Shown in pieces: positions 1-10,545 of a stretch of 64,000 bases of DNA (positions are counted from its first letter, which is position 1; each line of letters opens with the position of its first letter). The DNA lies in the NCBI RefSeq assembly GCF_031450785.1, contig NZ_JARTWB010000001.1:1178001-1242000 (forward strand), read 5' to 3'. The position numbers and the translations under genes are program-made. This DNA comes from Caballeronia sp. LZ062 (GTDB lineage Bacteria; Pseudomonadota; Gammaproteobacteria; Burkholderiales; Burkholderiaceae). The notes under the pieces were generated by a model. It searched no databases, had not been told where the DNA came from, and saw only the letters and a program-made list of their open reading frames with translations.

Positions 1-1
1 G

Positions 2-844
2 TCGGACGAGCAAGTCGAAGGATGGAAGCTCGTGACGCGTGCTGTTCATGAAGCAGGCGGCAAGATCTTCCTGCAATTGTGGCACGTCGGCCGCATTTCG
101 GACCCTATCTTCCTCAACGGCGAACTGCCGGTTGCGCCGAGCGCGATCGCCGCGAGCGGTCACGTGAGCCTCGTGCGTCCGCAGCGTCCGTATGTCACGC
201 CGCGCGCACTGGAACTGGATGAAATCGCGGGCGTGGTCGCGGCTTATCGCAAGGGCGCGGAAAACGCGAAGCGCGCGGGCTTCGACGGCGTCGAAGTGCA
301 CGGCGCGAACGGTTATCTGCTCGACCAGTTCCTTCAGGACAGCACCAACAAGCGCACGGACGAGTACGGTGGCCCCATTGAGAATCGCGCGCGTCTGATG
401 CTCGAAGTGGTCGACGAGTGCATCGCCGTTTGGGGCGCGGACCGCGTGGGCGTGCATCTCGCACCGCGTGCGGATTCGCACACCATGGGCGACAGCGACC
501 GCGCGGCCACCTTCGGCTATGTGGCGCGCGAGCTGGGCAAGCGCAAGATCGCGTTCATCGCGGCGCGTGAAGCGGAAGGTGCGGACAGCCTGGGACCGCA
601 ATTGAAGAAGGCGTTCGGCGGCGTGTATATCGCGAACGAGGGCTTCACCAAGCAGAGCGCGGAAGCCATCCTCGAACGCGGCGATGCCGACGCTGTGGCA
701 TGGGGCAAGCCGTTCATCGCGAATCCGGACCTCGTGCGCCGCTTCGAAGTGGACGCGCCGCTCAACTCGCCGGATACCGCAACGTTCTATTCGGCAGGGC
801 CGAAGGGCTATACCGACTATCCGTTGCTTGAAACGGCGGAGTAA
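2..844 (+). CDS. Old Yellow Enzyme-family alkene reductase (NemA-like), 5' end outside window
   Basis: FMN-dependent NAD(P)H:flavin oxidoreductase that reduces activated C=C bonds (N-ethylmaleimide, enones, nitro compounds) in the cytosol. The reading frame is open from base 2, so the first visible ATG-like codon is not the start. About 280 residues are present and roughly 80-90 N-terminal residues (first beta strands of the TIM barrel) lie upstream. Seen: LWHVGR, the substrate-binding His/Asn pair in HGANGYLLDQF, then NKRTDEYGG and NRARL, all typical of the family. The end is intact and is followed by a strong terminator, so this closes a transcription unit. Family assignment is firm; the physiological substrate cannot be read from sequence. 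Confidence 0.93.
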   Translation, partial: SDEQVEGWKLVTRAVHEAGGKIFLQLWHVGRISDPIFLNGELPVAPSAIAASGHVSLVRPQRPYVTPRALELDEIAGVVAAYRKGAENAKRAGFDGVEVHGANGYLLDQFLQDSTNKRTDEYGGPIENRARLMLEVVDECIAVWGADRVGVHLAPRADSHTMGDSDRAATFGYVARELGKRKIAFIAAREAEGADSLGPQLKKAFGGVYIANEGFTKQSAEAILERGDADAVAWGKPFIANPDLVRRFEVDAPLNSPDTATFYSAGPKGYTDYPLLETAE

Positions 845-875
845 GTTTTCGCATCAGGCATTACATCATGCATCG

Positions 876-912
876 AACAAAACAGCGGCTTCGGCCGCTG
901 TTTTGTTTTTGT
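876..912 (+). terminator. Rho-independent terminator of the OYE gene
   Basis: Perfect 14-bp stem (876-889 with 894-907) closed by a TTCG tetraloop, followed by a T-rich tract. It lies 32 bases past the stop codon. Confidence 0.93.
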
Positions 913-1206
913 CCTCCAGCTTAGTCAAGCCAATTACCTGCACAGGTACCGCAACGCCTTCTTCTAACCAATCGCACGTCGAAATTATCGATTTTGCGCT
1001 CAACCGCGCCGCAAAAATAGTGTATTGGTGCGTCTGACTCTCTGCCGACTGTGCGTGCACCACGAAGCGCACGGGCGCAGAAACCACACTGCAAGTGCAT
1101 GCCCGGTTCGTTTCATGAACGATTCAAGACGCCGCTCGTTCCATACGTTTCTCCCGTGCCCGTCGGGCATCTAACGGCTGCGGGTCGATCCCGCCAAGGA
1201 GCGCTT
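913..1206. other. Intergenic leader of aspT-aspD
   Basis: About 290 bases without a supported gene and noticeably less GC-rich than the flanking genes. It should hold the aspT promoter, but I cannot place confident -35/-10 boxes. A 73-codon minus-strand frame (866-1087) runs through the terminator hairpin and lacks a ribosome binding site, so it is not called. Confidence 0.6.
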
Positions 1207-2898
1207 ATGTCGTGGCTTACGCAAACGCTGCGCAGCTACCCGGAAATCGCGATCTTTCTTTCGCTAGGCGTCGGGTATTGGGTCGGCGGCAAGTCGTTCA
1301 AAGGATTCAGTCTCGGCGCAGTGACCGCGACGCTGCTCGCCGCCATCGCCATCGGGCAACTTGGCATCAGCATTTCGTCAAATGTAAAAGCCGTCTTCTT
1401 TCTGATGTTCCTGTTCGCAGTCGGCTATGGCGTCGGTCCGCAATTCGTGCGCGGCATTGCAAAAGACGGCTTGCCGCAGGCGCTTTTCTCCGTGATCCAA
1501 TGCGTCCTTTGTCTCGCCGCGCCTTATGCAGCAGCGAAGATCGCAGGCTATGGCGTCGGTTCGGCGGCGGGCCTTTTCGCGGGATCGCAGACGATTTCTG
1601 CGTCGATGGGGCTCGCGACCGACGCAATCAATCGCCTGGGCCTTGCGCCTGCCGAGACCAAGGCGTTGCTCGACGCGATGCCAACGGCCTACGCCGTCAC
1701 CTACATCTACGGCACCATCGGCTCCGCGATCATTCTCGCGATGCTCGGGCCGAAACTGCTTAACATCGACCTCGTTGCGGCATGCAAGGATTACGAGGAA
1801 AAGCTTGGCGGCGCGGCGGAACTAGGCGGGCCGGGCACGGGATGGCATCAGTTCGCGCTTCGTGCGTATCGCGTTGCCGATCACGGGCGCGCCGCAGGCA
1901 TGAGCGTGGCTCAAGCGGAGGCGCTCAGGCCCGCCGGCGCGCGGCTTTTCATCGAACGCATTCGGCGCGACGGCAAGATACAGGAAGCCAAGGTTGACGA
2001 CGTGCTGCAGCCGGGCGATGTCGTCGCGGTCGTCGGGCGGCGCGAGCACCTCGTCGATCTGCTCGGCGGCACCGCGACCGAAGTCGACGACGCCGAATTG
2101 CTTGCGGTGCCCGTGGAAGGCGTGGATGTCTACATCACGAGCAAGCATGTGGAAGGGCGCACGCTCGCTGAACTCGGGCAAACGCCGGGCGCGCGCGGCG
2201 TCTTCATCCGGCGTATCAAGCGCGGCGCGACAGAAACGCTGATTCCCGTGCTGGCGAGCACCAAGCTGTATCGCGGCGACACGGTGACGCTTGTCGGACG
2301 CACGCAGGATACGACCGCAGTGGCGAATGCGGTGGGCGTCATCGACCGGCCGAGCGACGTGGCGGATATGGCCTTCGTCGGCCTCGCCATCACGCTCGGC
2401 GCGCTCATCGGCGCCATCGTGATTCGCTTCGGCGCTGTCCCGATCACGCTCTCGACGGCGGGCGGCGCGCTCATCGCAGGCATCGTGTTCGGCTGGCTGC
2501 GCGCAATTCATCCGACGTTCGGCCGCATTCCGTCACCGACTATCTGGTTCATGAATTCAGTAGGACTGAATGTATTCATCGCGGTGGTCGGCATATCGGC
2601 AGGTCCGGGCTTCGTCGCGGGATTGCAGAAGCTCGGCGTGAGCCTGTTTTTATGGGGTATTTTCGCGTCGTCGGTGCCGCTCATCATCGGCATGTATATC
2701 GCGAAGTACGTCTTCAAGTTCCATCCCGCGATTCTGCTCGGCATCTGCGCGGGCGCACGCACGACCACAGCCGCGCTCGGCATGATCTGCGACGCGGCAA
2801 AGAGTCAGGTTCCGGGCCTCGGCTATACGGTCACGTATGCGGTCGGCAATACGCTGCTCACCATCTGGGGGATGGTCATCGTGATGCTGATGACGTGA
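1207..2898 (+). CDS. aspT: Aspartate-alanine antiporter family transporter (AspT-like)
   Basis: Inner-membrane exchanger of the AAE family. In characterised members it swaps external L-aspartate for internal L-alanine. The 563-residue protein has a hydrophobic N-terminal block (about residues 10-185), a soluble middle with two TrkA-C/RCK_C-like segments (about 195-380) and a second hydrophobic block (about 385-563), the AspT/YidE arrangement. Start chosen at 1207 because AAGGAG lies just upstream and the in-frame codons before it are not protein-like. aspD follows 66 bases later, so substrate inference is strong: transport plus decarboxylation forms a proton-motive cycle. The assignment to Asp/Ala rests on this linkage. 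Confidence 0.88.
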   Translation: MSWLTQTLRSYPEIAIFLSLGVGYWVGGKSFKGFSLGAVTATLLAAIAIGQLGISISSNVKAVFFLMFLFAVGYGVGPQFVRGIAKDGLPQALFSVIQCVLCLAAPYAAAKIAGYGVGSAAGLFAGSQTISASMGLATDAINRLGLAPAETKALLDAMPTAYAVTYIYGTIGSAIILAMLGPKLLNIDLVAACKDYEEKLGGAAELGGPGTGWHQFALRAYRVADHGRAAGMSVAQAEALRPAGARLFIERIRRDGKIQEAKVDDVLQPGDVVAVVGRREHLVDLLGGTATEVDDAELLAVPVEGVDVYITSKHVEGRTLAELGQTPGARGVFIRRIKRGATETLIPVLASTKLYRGDTVTLVGRTQDTTAVANAVGVIDRPSDVADMAFVGLAITLGALIGAIVIRFGAVPITLSTAGGALIAGIVFGWLRAIHPTFGRIPSPTIWFMNSVGLNVFIAVVGISAGPGFVAGLQKLGVSLFLWGIFASSVPLIIGMYIAKYVFKFHPAILLGICAGARTTTAALGMICDAAKSQVPGLGYTVTYAVGNTLLTIWGMVIVMLMT

Positions 2899-2916
2899 AG
2901 GCTCGACGCAGTGTGA

Positions 2917-4605
<1,689 letters not shown>

Positions 4606-4607
4606 AA

Positions 4608-4640
4608 GACAATCGGGCCGCGCAAGGCGGCCCGATTGTC
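4608..4640. terminator. Hairpin terminator between convergent aspD and porin genes
   Basis: Perfect 13-bp stem (4608-4620 with 4628-4640) and a 7-base loop starting 3 bases after the aspD stop. There is no long T tract, so efficiency is uncertain. Its position between two converging genes suggests it serves both. Confidence 0.7.
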
Positions 4641-4671
4641 ATGCATGTGCTTCAAGCAGGAAGCGGCGCGC

Positions 4672-5865
4672 TCAAAACTTGTGACGCATGCCGATGCGGA
4701 ACGCGAGCTGGTTGTTCTCGCCCTGACCCGACGTGCCGAAGTAGCTCGACGACGACGAACCGATCGACGCCTGATTCTCCTGGCCGCCGTTCGAACCCGA
4801 CGCCTTCTGATAGATAGCGAGCAGGTACACGTCGGTGCGCTTGCTCAACGCGTAGTCGAAGCTCGCGTCGATCTGATGCCAATGGCCCTTGAGGTTGTCG
4901 TAAAGGTCCATGTACGTATAGCCGAGACCCGCCGTCATCGCAGGCGTGATGGCGTACTTGCCGCCGATATCGAATGCGTTGATGCGCGAACTCGCACCGA
5001 CGATCGGCTCGAAGCGCGTGTTCGTCCACAAGCCGAAAACCGTCGCCGCGCCAATCGCATAGTTAGCGCCAACGCCGAATGAACGCAGATCCTTCGCGTT
5101 GTTCACCGTGCCGGTCGTGTTGATGTTCGCGACCGTCATGCTGAATGCCGGCGTGGCAGCCGTCGGATAGTGGATGTCCGTGTACGCCGCACCGACGCCG
5201 AGCGGCCCGGCCTTGTAGTTCAGGCCGAAGCTGTAGGCGCGCGACGAACCTTGCGTCGTCGTGGTGCCGACAGTGGTGTTAGGCGTGCCCGCGAACGCGC
5301 CCGCGGTGTTCGAGAAGCCGTACATCGCGCCGAACGTGATGCCGTAGAAGCTCGCGCTCGAGAACTTGACCGCGTTGTTGATACGGCTCGACGTCAACTG
5401 GTCGAAGTCGTTCATGTGGTACGCGTAGTTGCCCGCGACAGTCTGCCCGCCGATCGAATATGCCGACCCGAGGTAGTCGGTGTTGAAGCTGTATTGACGA
5501 CCGAAGGTCAGCGAGCCGACGTCGTTCTTCGCGATACCGACGTATGCCTGACGGCCGAATTCCGCGCCGCCCTGACCGAGCGTGCCCGTGCCGCTGTTGA
5601 AGCCGTTTTCCAACGTGAAGATAGCCTTCAGGCCGCCGCCCAGATCTTCGGCGCCGCGCAGGCCCCAGCGGCTGCCTTGGGCAACGCCGTCGTCGTATTT
5701 CACGAGCGATTTGCCGGGGCGCGTCGCGCTGGCCGCGCTGTTGTTCACATAGCTGATGCCGGCGTCGATGATGCCGTACAGCGTCACGCTGCTCTGTGCA
5801 TGAGCGGACGTGGCGATGGTGGCGAAAGCGGCGAGGGCGGCAGTTGCCAAGAGATTCTTCTTCAA
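4672..5865 (-). CDS. Burkholderia-type outer-membrane porin, TTG start
   Basis: Trimeric 16-strand general porin (Gram-negative porin_4 type) for diffusion of small solutes. The 397-residue precursor has a classic signal peptide (KKNLLATAALAAF, cleavage after AHA near residue 21). The mature start SSVTLYGIIDAGI and the C-terminal RIGMRHKF ending in Phe are hallmarks of the family and of BAM recognition. The start is a TTG at 5865-5863, because no ATG or GTG sits at the signal-peptide start and an ACGGAG ribosome binding site lies a few bases upstream. The longer in-frame extension is not signal-like. Substrate selectivity is unknown. Confidence 0.92.
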   Translation of the reverse strand: MKKNLLATAALAAFATIATSAHAQSSVTLYGIIDAGISYVNNSAASATRPGKSLVKYDDGVAQGSRWGLRGAEDLGGGLKAIFTLENGFNSGTGTLGQGGAEFGRQAYVGIAKNDVGSLTFGRQYSFNTDYLGSAYSIGGQTVAGNYAYHMNDFDQLTSSRINNAVKFSSASFYGITFGAMYGFSNTAGAFAGTPNTTVGTTTTQGSSRAYSFGLNYKAGPLGVGAAYTDIHYPTAATPAFSMTVANINTTGTVNNAKDLRSFGVGANYAIGAATVFGLWTNTRFEPIVGASSRINAFDIGGKYAITPAMTAGLGYTYMDLYDNLKGHWHQIDASFDYALSKRTDVYLLAIYQKASGSNGGQENQASIGSSSSSYFGTSGQGENNQLAFRIGMRHKF

Positions 5866-6122
5866 AACGTGCTCCGTGAGTTGGTTCGCGGTGTGTGGTT
5901 GCGCTGCGAGGGCAGCGCCCGTCTGCTGCGTCGCGCTCGGGCTGGCGCGTGGCGGCGACGGGCGCAAATGTAGCGGCGGCTGAAGAAAGAAATGTGACAG
6001 GGTTTACCTTGAGCTTTGGTGTCTCGCCGGTGCAACGGGGCTTGAGCATCGCGCTCACGTGTGCCAACGCGCGCACGCGGGGCCGCGCTATGCTGGCGGT
6101 TCATCACCCCGAGCGAGCGAAC

Positions 6123-6491
6123 ATGGACGAACAGGGAATCCGCGAACTGGAAGAACGCCTGAGACAGGCGATGATCGCCTCAGACGTGAATGCGCTCGAC
6201 GCGCTGCTCGCCGACGACTTGAGCTTCGTCGACGCAACGGGCAAGGTCTGGACGAAGGCCGACGACCTCAACGGGCATCGCTATGGCATGCAGCGCATCG
6301 ACACGCTGAAGGTGGAGGAGCAAAGCATCCGCGTGTATGGCGCCTTCGCGATCACGGTGACGCGCGTGGCGATATCCGGCACGTTCGCGGGCGCACCGTT
6401 CACGGGCAGCCTGCGCTATACGCGAACGTGGGGCGAGACCGCAGGCGCCTGGCGCGTGGTCGCGGCGCAATGCGGTCTCATGGCTTTCTAG
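6123..6491 (+). CDS. NTF2-like / SnoaL-DUF4440 family protein
   Basis: 122-residue cone-fold protein with the usual pattern of this family: an N-terminal helix (REELEERLRQAM-like), LLADDLSFVDATGKVWTKAD, then alternating beta strands ending in WRVVAAQCG. Such proteins are small-ligand binding or isomerase-type folds and are often only annotated as nuclear transport factor 2 family. ATG at 6123 chosen because similarity to the fold starts there. It is divergent from the porin and converges on the deacylase gene. No specific function can be given. Confidence 0.8.
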   Translation: MDEQGIRELEERLRQAMIASDVNALDALLADDLSFVDATGKVWTKADDLNGHRYGMQRIDTLKVEEQSIRVYGAFAITVTRVAISGTFAGAPFTGSLRYTRTWGETAGAWRVVAAQCGLMAF

Positions 6492-6502
6492 AGGCGAAAC
6501 GC

Positions 6503-7618
6503 TCAGGCCGACAGCAGCGAGCCCGTGCGATACGCCTTCGCGCCCGCGATGCGCGCGACTTCGAGACCCGCCGTCGCGAAACGCGTGATATGCCGCGCGT
6601 ACATGACGCCCGACGTGCTGCACTTGACGGTAGTCACGGTGTCGGTCAGCGGATCGACGATATCGGCAATGGCTTCGCCTGCGTCGATGAATGCGCCCAC
6701 TTGCGCGCGAAACACGAGCACGCCCGACGCCGGCGCGACGATCGGCTCGGCGCCCGCGAGCGGCGTCGCAGGGAACGCGAGCTCAGGCAGCGGCGCTTGC
6801 GGCGCATCGATCACGCCGCGGTGAATCAGGTAATTGACGATGGCCTGCGCGTCCTTGTCCGCGAATTCATGCGACACGTCATGCTGGCTGCGCAGCTCGA
6901 CCGTCACCGAAATGCCGCCGCTCGGAATCGGGAAGCGGTCGCCATAACGCGCGCGCAGATCCGACCAGCAGAAGCTGTGGATTTCGTCGAACGGATTGCC
7001 GACCGAATTCAGCGCCAGCAGCGATGCCTTGGAATCCAGATAACGCGCGAGCGGTTCCACTTCCGCCCAGATGTCCGGGTTCGTGTACAGATGCAGCGCG
7101 GCGTCGAGATCGCAGTGCAGATCGAGCACCACATCCGCGTCGTAGGAGAGCTTTTGCAGCGCGAGGCGTTGCGATTCCAGTTCGGTGCGCGGCGTCTGTT
7201 CGTCGAGCGCCTCTTTCATCGCGGCGCGCACCGCGAGGCGGTTCGCATCGGCGTCGTTGGACAGGCGCGCCTCGATGCGCGGCGCGACCAGCGCGGCGAG
7301 ATCGTGGAAATTGCGGTTGAAGTTGTGGCCGCTGTTCGTATCGAACCGGCCGAGCAGGTTGCCGTGCAGGAACTGATTCAGGCCGATGGGATTGGGCACC
7401 GGCACGATCACCACTTCGCCGCGCAGCTTGCCGGCGGCTTCGAAAGCGGCGAGCTGGCGGCGCAGCTTCCACGCGACCAGCATGCCCGGCAGTTCGTCCG
7501 CGTGCAGCGACGACTGAATGTAGATCTTCTGTCCGCCGCCGGGACCGTAGTGAAAACTGGCGATGTTGCGAGAAGTGCCGAGCGTCGGCGAGATGAGCTG
7601 GTGAGTTCTGGTCTGCAT
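6503..7618 (-). CDS. Succinylglutamate desuccinylase/aspartoacylase (M14-like) family zinc deacylase
   Basis: Predicted zinc-dependent N-acyl amino acid amidohydrolase of the AstE/ASPA superfamily. Zinc ligands visible are His39 and Glu42 (HADELPG) plus the later His in LDLHCDLDA. The C-terminal third has the beta-rich, lipoyl-like extension (PASGVLVFRAQVGAFIDAGEAIADIVDP) typical of this subgroup. 371 residues from the ATG at 7618; five upstream codons in frame are possible but unsupported. It lies 3' of an amino-acid binding protein gene on the same strand, separated by that gene's terminator, so it is probably transcribed separately. Substrate unknown. Confidence 0.87.
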   Translation of the reverse strand: MQTRTHQLISPTLGTSRNIASFHYGPGGGQKIYIQSSLHADELPGMLVAWKLRRQLAAFEAAGKLRGEVVIVPVPNPIGLNQFLHGNLLGRFDTNSGHNFNRNFHDLAALVAPRIEARLSNDADANRLAVRAAMKEALDEQTPRTELESQRLALQKLSYDADVVLDLHCDLDAALHLYTNPDIWAEVEPLARYLDSKASLLALNSVGNPFDEIHSFCWSDLRARYGDRFPIPSGGISVTVELRSQHDVSHEFADKDAQAIVNYLIHRGVIDAPQAPLPELAFPATPLAGAEPIVAPASGVLVFRAQVGAFIDAGEAIADIVDPLTDTVTTVKCSTSGVMYARHITRFATAGLEVARIAGAKAYRTGSLLSA

Positions 7619-7804
7619 AGTGTTCGCGCGCACGCGAGTGCGCGAGGTCTTGCCTCGATGGTTGCTGGACGGGTTGAGGCGCCCGGATGCGGGCCTGTGA
7701 TGCGCTGCGGTGTCTCCGTCCGCCGGCGCGGCCTCAGACGTTCGATCTTAGCCGAAATCGGCGCGGCGGGCGGCCGGCTCGTCGGCACCGGCCGGACGGC
7801 GCGC

Positions 7805-7833
7805 AATGAAAAACGGGCTCCGCGGAGCCCGTT
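7805..7833 (-). terminator. Rho-independent terminator of the amino-acid binding protein gene
   Basis: Read on the minus strand: a perfect 22-base palindrome (7812-7833, 11-bp stem, CGGGCTCCGCGGAGCCCG core) followed by TTTTTC. It lies about 25 bases past the stop of the gene at 7858-8649. Confidence 0.9.
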
Positions 7834-7857
7834 CGTCTGTTGGCTGCTTCCGAAGAA

Positions 7858-8649
7858 TTAGCCGCCGTACACGTCGAAGTCGAAGTACTTCTTCTCGAGC
7901 TTCTTGTACGTGCCGTCCTTGATGATGTCGGCGATCGCCTTGTCGATCTTCGCCTTCAGGTCGGTGTCTTCCTTGCGCAGACCGATACCGGCGCCATTGC
8001 CGAGAATCTTCTCGTCGACGATATCCTTGCCCGCGAAGTCGAAGCCCGCGCCGCGCGGCGTCTTCAGAAAGCCGATGTCGGCCTGCACCGCGTCTTGCAG
8101 CGCGGCGTCGAGACGGCCCGAGGTCAGGTCGGCGTAAACCTGGTCCTGGTTCTGGTACGGCGTGACGGTCACGCCCTTCGGCGCCCAGTACGTCTTGGCG
8201 TAGGTTTCCTGAATCGTGCCTTGCTCCACGCCGACGTTCTTGCCCTTCAGGCTGTCGGCCGTCGGCAGGATGCCGCTGCCTTTCTTCGCGACGAGGCGCG
8301 TCGGCGTGTTGAAGAGCTTGCTGGAGAAAGCGATCTGCTCGGCGCGTTGCGGCGTCATGGACATCGACGAGAGCACGCCGTCGAACTTCTTCGCCTTCAG
8401 CGCGGGGATCATGCCGTCGAAGTCGTTTTCCACCCACACGCACTTGGCCTTCAGGCGCGTGCAGATTTCGTTGCCGAGATCGATGTCGAAACCGACCAGC
8501 TTGCCGTCCGAACCTTTCGATTCGAACGGGGGATAGCTTGCGTCGACGCCGAAGCGGATCGTCGAATAGTCCTTGGCATGGGCCGTGACGGCGGTGAACG
8601 ACGTGACGGCGAGAAGGGACATCGACAAGGCGGCAAGCAGTTTCTTCAC
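7858..8649 (-). CDS. Polar amino-acid ABC transporter periplasmic binding protein (ArgT/HisJ type)
   Basis: 263-residue SBP_bac_3 protein. Signal peptide MKKLLAALSMSLL to AHA, cleaved near residue 25, then the ligand-binding start YSTIRFGVDASYPPFE and GFDIDLGNEIC, which are diagnostic for lysine/arginine/ornithine and histidine binders. The Arg that binds the ligand carboxylate is in MTPQRAEQIAF. A single-gene unit with its own terminator: no permease or ATPase gene is adjacent, so it must feed a transporter encoded elsewhere. Exact amino acid not determinable, though the FE..DG.MIPAL.AKKFDG pattern favours basic amino acids. Confidence 0.92.
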   Translation of the reverse strand: MKKLLAALSMSLLAVTSFTAVTAHAKDYSTIRFGVDASYPPFESKGSDGKLVGFDIDLGNEICTRLKAKCVWVENDFDGMIPALKAKKFDGVLSSMSMTPQRAEQIAFSSKLFNTPTRLVAKKGSGILPTADSLKGKNVGVEQGTIQETYAKTYWAPKGVTVTPYQNQDQVYADLTSGRLDAALQDAVQADIGFLKTPRGAGFDFAGKDIVDEKILGNGAGIGLRKEDTDLKAKIDKAIADIIKDGTYKKLEKKYFDFDVYGG

Positions 8650-9014
8650 TGTTTTAACTCCAGAAGGTGGTCAGTTCGGCCCGGAAGGTCTCGTTCCGGT
8701 GCCGTCCGGCGAGGCGGGCGGTCGCCTGAAACAGGCCGGACGGCGGGCATTCCGCGGATCGTGTCCGTGCAGAATCGGCAGAAGGTTACCAAGCCAAAAT
8801 AGTTCGGAACCTAGTGAAACCCCGAATAGCGGCGCTTTAGAGCATTTCCTCCTTTCTGCATCCACGCGCGAGCGGCGGTTCGCGCGCCCGAAGGGGCCGC
8901 CCGCAGGAATGATCCAGCCGGTTAAGATGCGGCCTTCGCTTTTTGCGCCTCGGCGCGCCGAAAGCCCTCGCATCGCCAGACAAAAAGCCAGACATGAATC
9001 AGGAGACGACACCG
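8650..9014. other. Intergenic region between divergent binding-protein and MFS genes
   Basis: About 365 bases with promoters for both directions expected. I see no convincing ORF, riboswitch or operator palindrome. An in-frame ATG for the MFS gene at 8994 has a poor ribosome binding site. Confidence 0.5.
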
Positions 9015-10460
9015 ATGGCCACCTCACCTGCGGGAAATTCACGCCGCGCATCCGCCGATGCAGCCCCGCCCGCACTGACCGCCGGCCTCATTTCCGCGCG
9101 CCTCGACAGGCTGCCGGCTACGCGCACGGTGTGGACGCTCGTCGTTCTGCTGAGCCTCGGCTTCTTCTTCGAACTGTACGATCTGCTGTACTCGGGCTAC
9201 GTCGCGCCCGGCCTCGTGAGAAGCGGCATCCTGACGCCCGCGACGAACGGATTCTTCGGCATGACGGGCGTGGCGAGCTTCATCGCTTCGCTGTTCGCGG
9301 GGCTTTTTATCGGCACGGTCGCGTGCGGCTGGCTTGCCGACCGCTTCGGCCGTCGCGCCGTGTTCACGTATTCGCTGCTGTGGTACACGGCGGCCAACGT
9401 CGTCATGGCGTTTCAGGAGACCGCCACGGGGCTCAACTTCTGGCGCTTTCTGGCGGGCGTGGGTATCGGCGTGGAACTGGTGACCATCGGCACGTATATC
9501 TCGGAACTCGCGCCTAAGCATATCCGCGGCCGCGCTTTCGCGTGCGAGCAGGCGGTGGGCTTCATGGCGGTGCCCGTCGTCGCGTTTCTCGCGTATCTGC
9601 TCGTGCCGCGCGCGCCCTTCGGCATCGACGGCTGGCGCTGGGTCGTCGTGATCGGCGCGCATGGCGCGCTCTTCGTCTGGTGGATTCGCCGGCGCTTGCC
9701 CGAAAGCCCGCGCTGGCTCGCGCAAAAAGGGCGGCTGGAAGAAGCCGACCGCGTGATGTCCGCGCTCGAAGCGCAGGTGCAGCGCGAATACGGCAAGCCG
9801 TTGCCGCCGCCCGCCGCGCCCGAGCCGGTGCTGGATGCCGAAGACGCACGAGGCGGCGCGTTCGCCCGCATGTGGCGCGCGCCCTACGGCAAGCGCGCCG
9901 CCATGATGATCATCTTCAACGTGTTTCAGACGGTCGGTTTCTACGGCTTCGCGAACTGGGTGCCGACGCTTCTGATCAAGCAGGGCATCACGGTGACGTC
10001 GAGCCTGATGTATTCGAGCATCATCGCCATCGCGGCGCCCATCGGCCCGATGATCGGCCTCGCGATTGCCGACAAGATCGAACGCAAGACGGCCATCGTC
10101 GCGATGGCGGCGGCCAATATCGTGTGCGGGCTGCTCTTTAGCCAGTCGTCGAATGCGGCGTTTCTGATTGCAATGGGCGTCGGGCTCACGCTGTCGTCGA
10201 ACATCATGTCGTACAGTTTCCACGCCTATCAGGCCGAGCTTTTCCCGACGAGCATCCGCGCGCGCGCCGTCGGCTTCGTGTATTCGTGGAGCCGGTTCTC
10301 GGCGATCTTCACGTCGTTCATCATCGCGGGCGTGCTGAAGGGCTTCGGCACCACGGGCGTGTTCGTGTTCATCGCGGGCGCCATGCTGATCGTAATGGCG
10401 GCAATCGGATCGTTGGGGCCGAGAACGCGCGACATGGCGCTCGAAAAGATCTCGCACTGA
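9015..10460 (+). CDS. MFS transporter, sugar-porter/metabolite:H+ symporter type
   Basis: 481-residue inner-membrane protein with 12 predicted transmembrane helices. Seen: the loop 2-3 signature LADRFGRRAVF, a GIGVELVTIGTYISELAP stretch in helix 4-5, PESPRWL after helix 6 and a repeated A-type motif in the second half (ADKIERKTAI). ATG at 9015 preferred over 8994 because AGGAG is 9 bases upstream. The 30-residue hydrophilic N-terminus and FELYDLLYSGYVAPGL in helix 1 resemble organic-acid or aromatic transporters of the SP/AAHS group, but the substrate cannot be assigned. Confidence 0.88.
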   Translation: MATSPAGNSRRASADAAPPALTAGLISARLDRLPATRTVWTLVVLLSLGFFFELYDLLYSGYVAPGLVRSGILTPATNGFFGMTGVASFIASLFAGLFIGTVACGWLADRFGRRAVFTYSLLWYTAANVVMAFQETATGLNFWRFLAGVGIGVELVTIGTYISELAPKHIRGRAFACEQAVGFMAVPVVAFLAYLLVPRAPFGIDGWRWVVVIGAHGALFVWWIRRRLPESPRWLAQKGRLEEADRVMSALEAQVQREYGKPLPPPAAPEPVLDAEDARGGAFARMWRAPYGKRAAMMIIFNVFQTVGFYGFANWVPTLLIKQGITVTSSLMYSSIIAIAAPIGPMIGLAIADKIERKTAIVAMAAANIVCGLLFSQSSNAAFLIAMGVGLTLSSNIMSYSFHAYQAELFPTSIRARAVGFVYSWSRFSAIFTSFIIAGVLKGFGTTGVFVFIAGAMLIVMAAIGSLGPRTRDMALEKISH

Positions 10461-10545
10461 AGCGAACGCGCGCCGATTGCTGCGTGTGTGCGTTCTGTAT
10501 GCCAGAATCCGCATAACGTTCCTCGCAGCCGCCCACTATTCGAAT

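Noticed and set aside
866-1087. 73-codon minus-strand ORF between OYE and aspT
   Set aside because: Its 3' end reads through the perfect terminator hairpin of the OYE gene, it has no ribosome binding site, and no family is recognisable.
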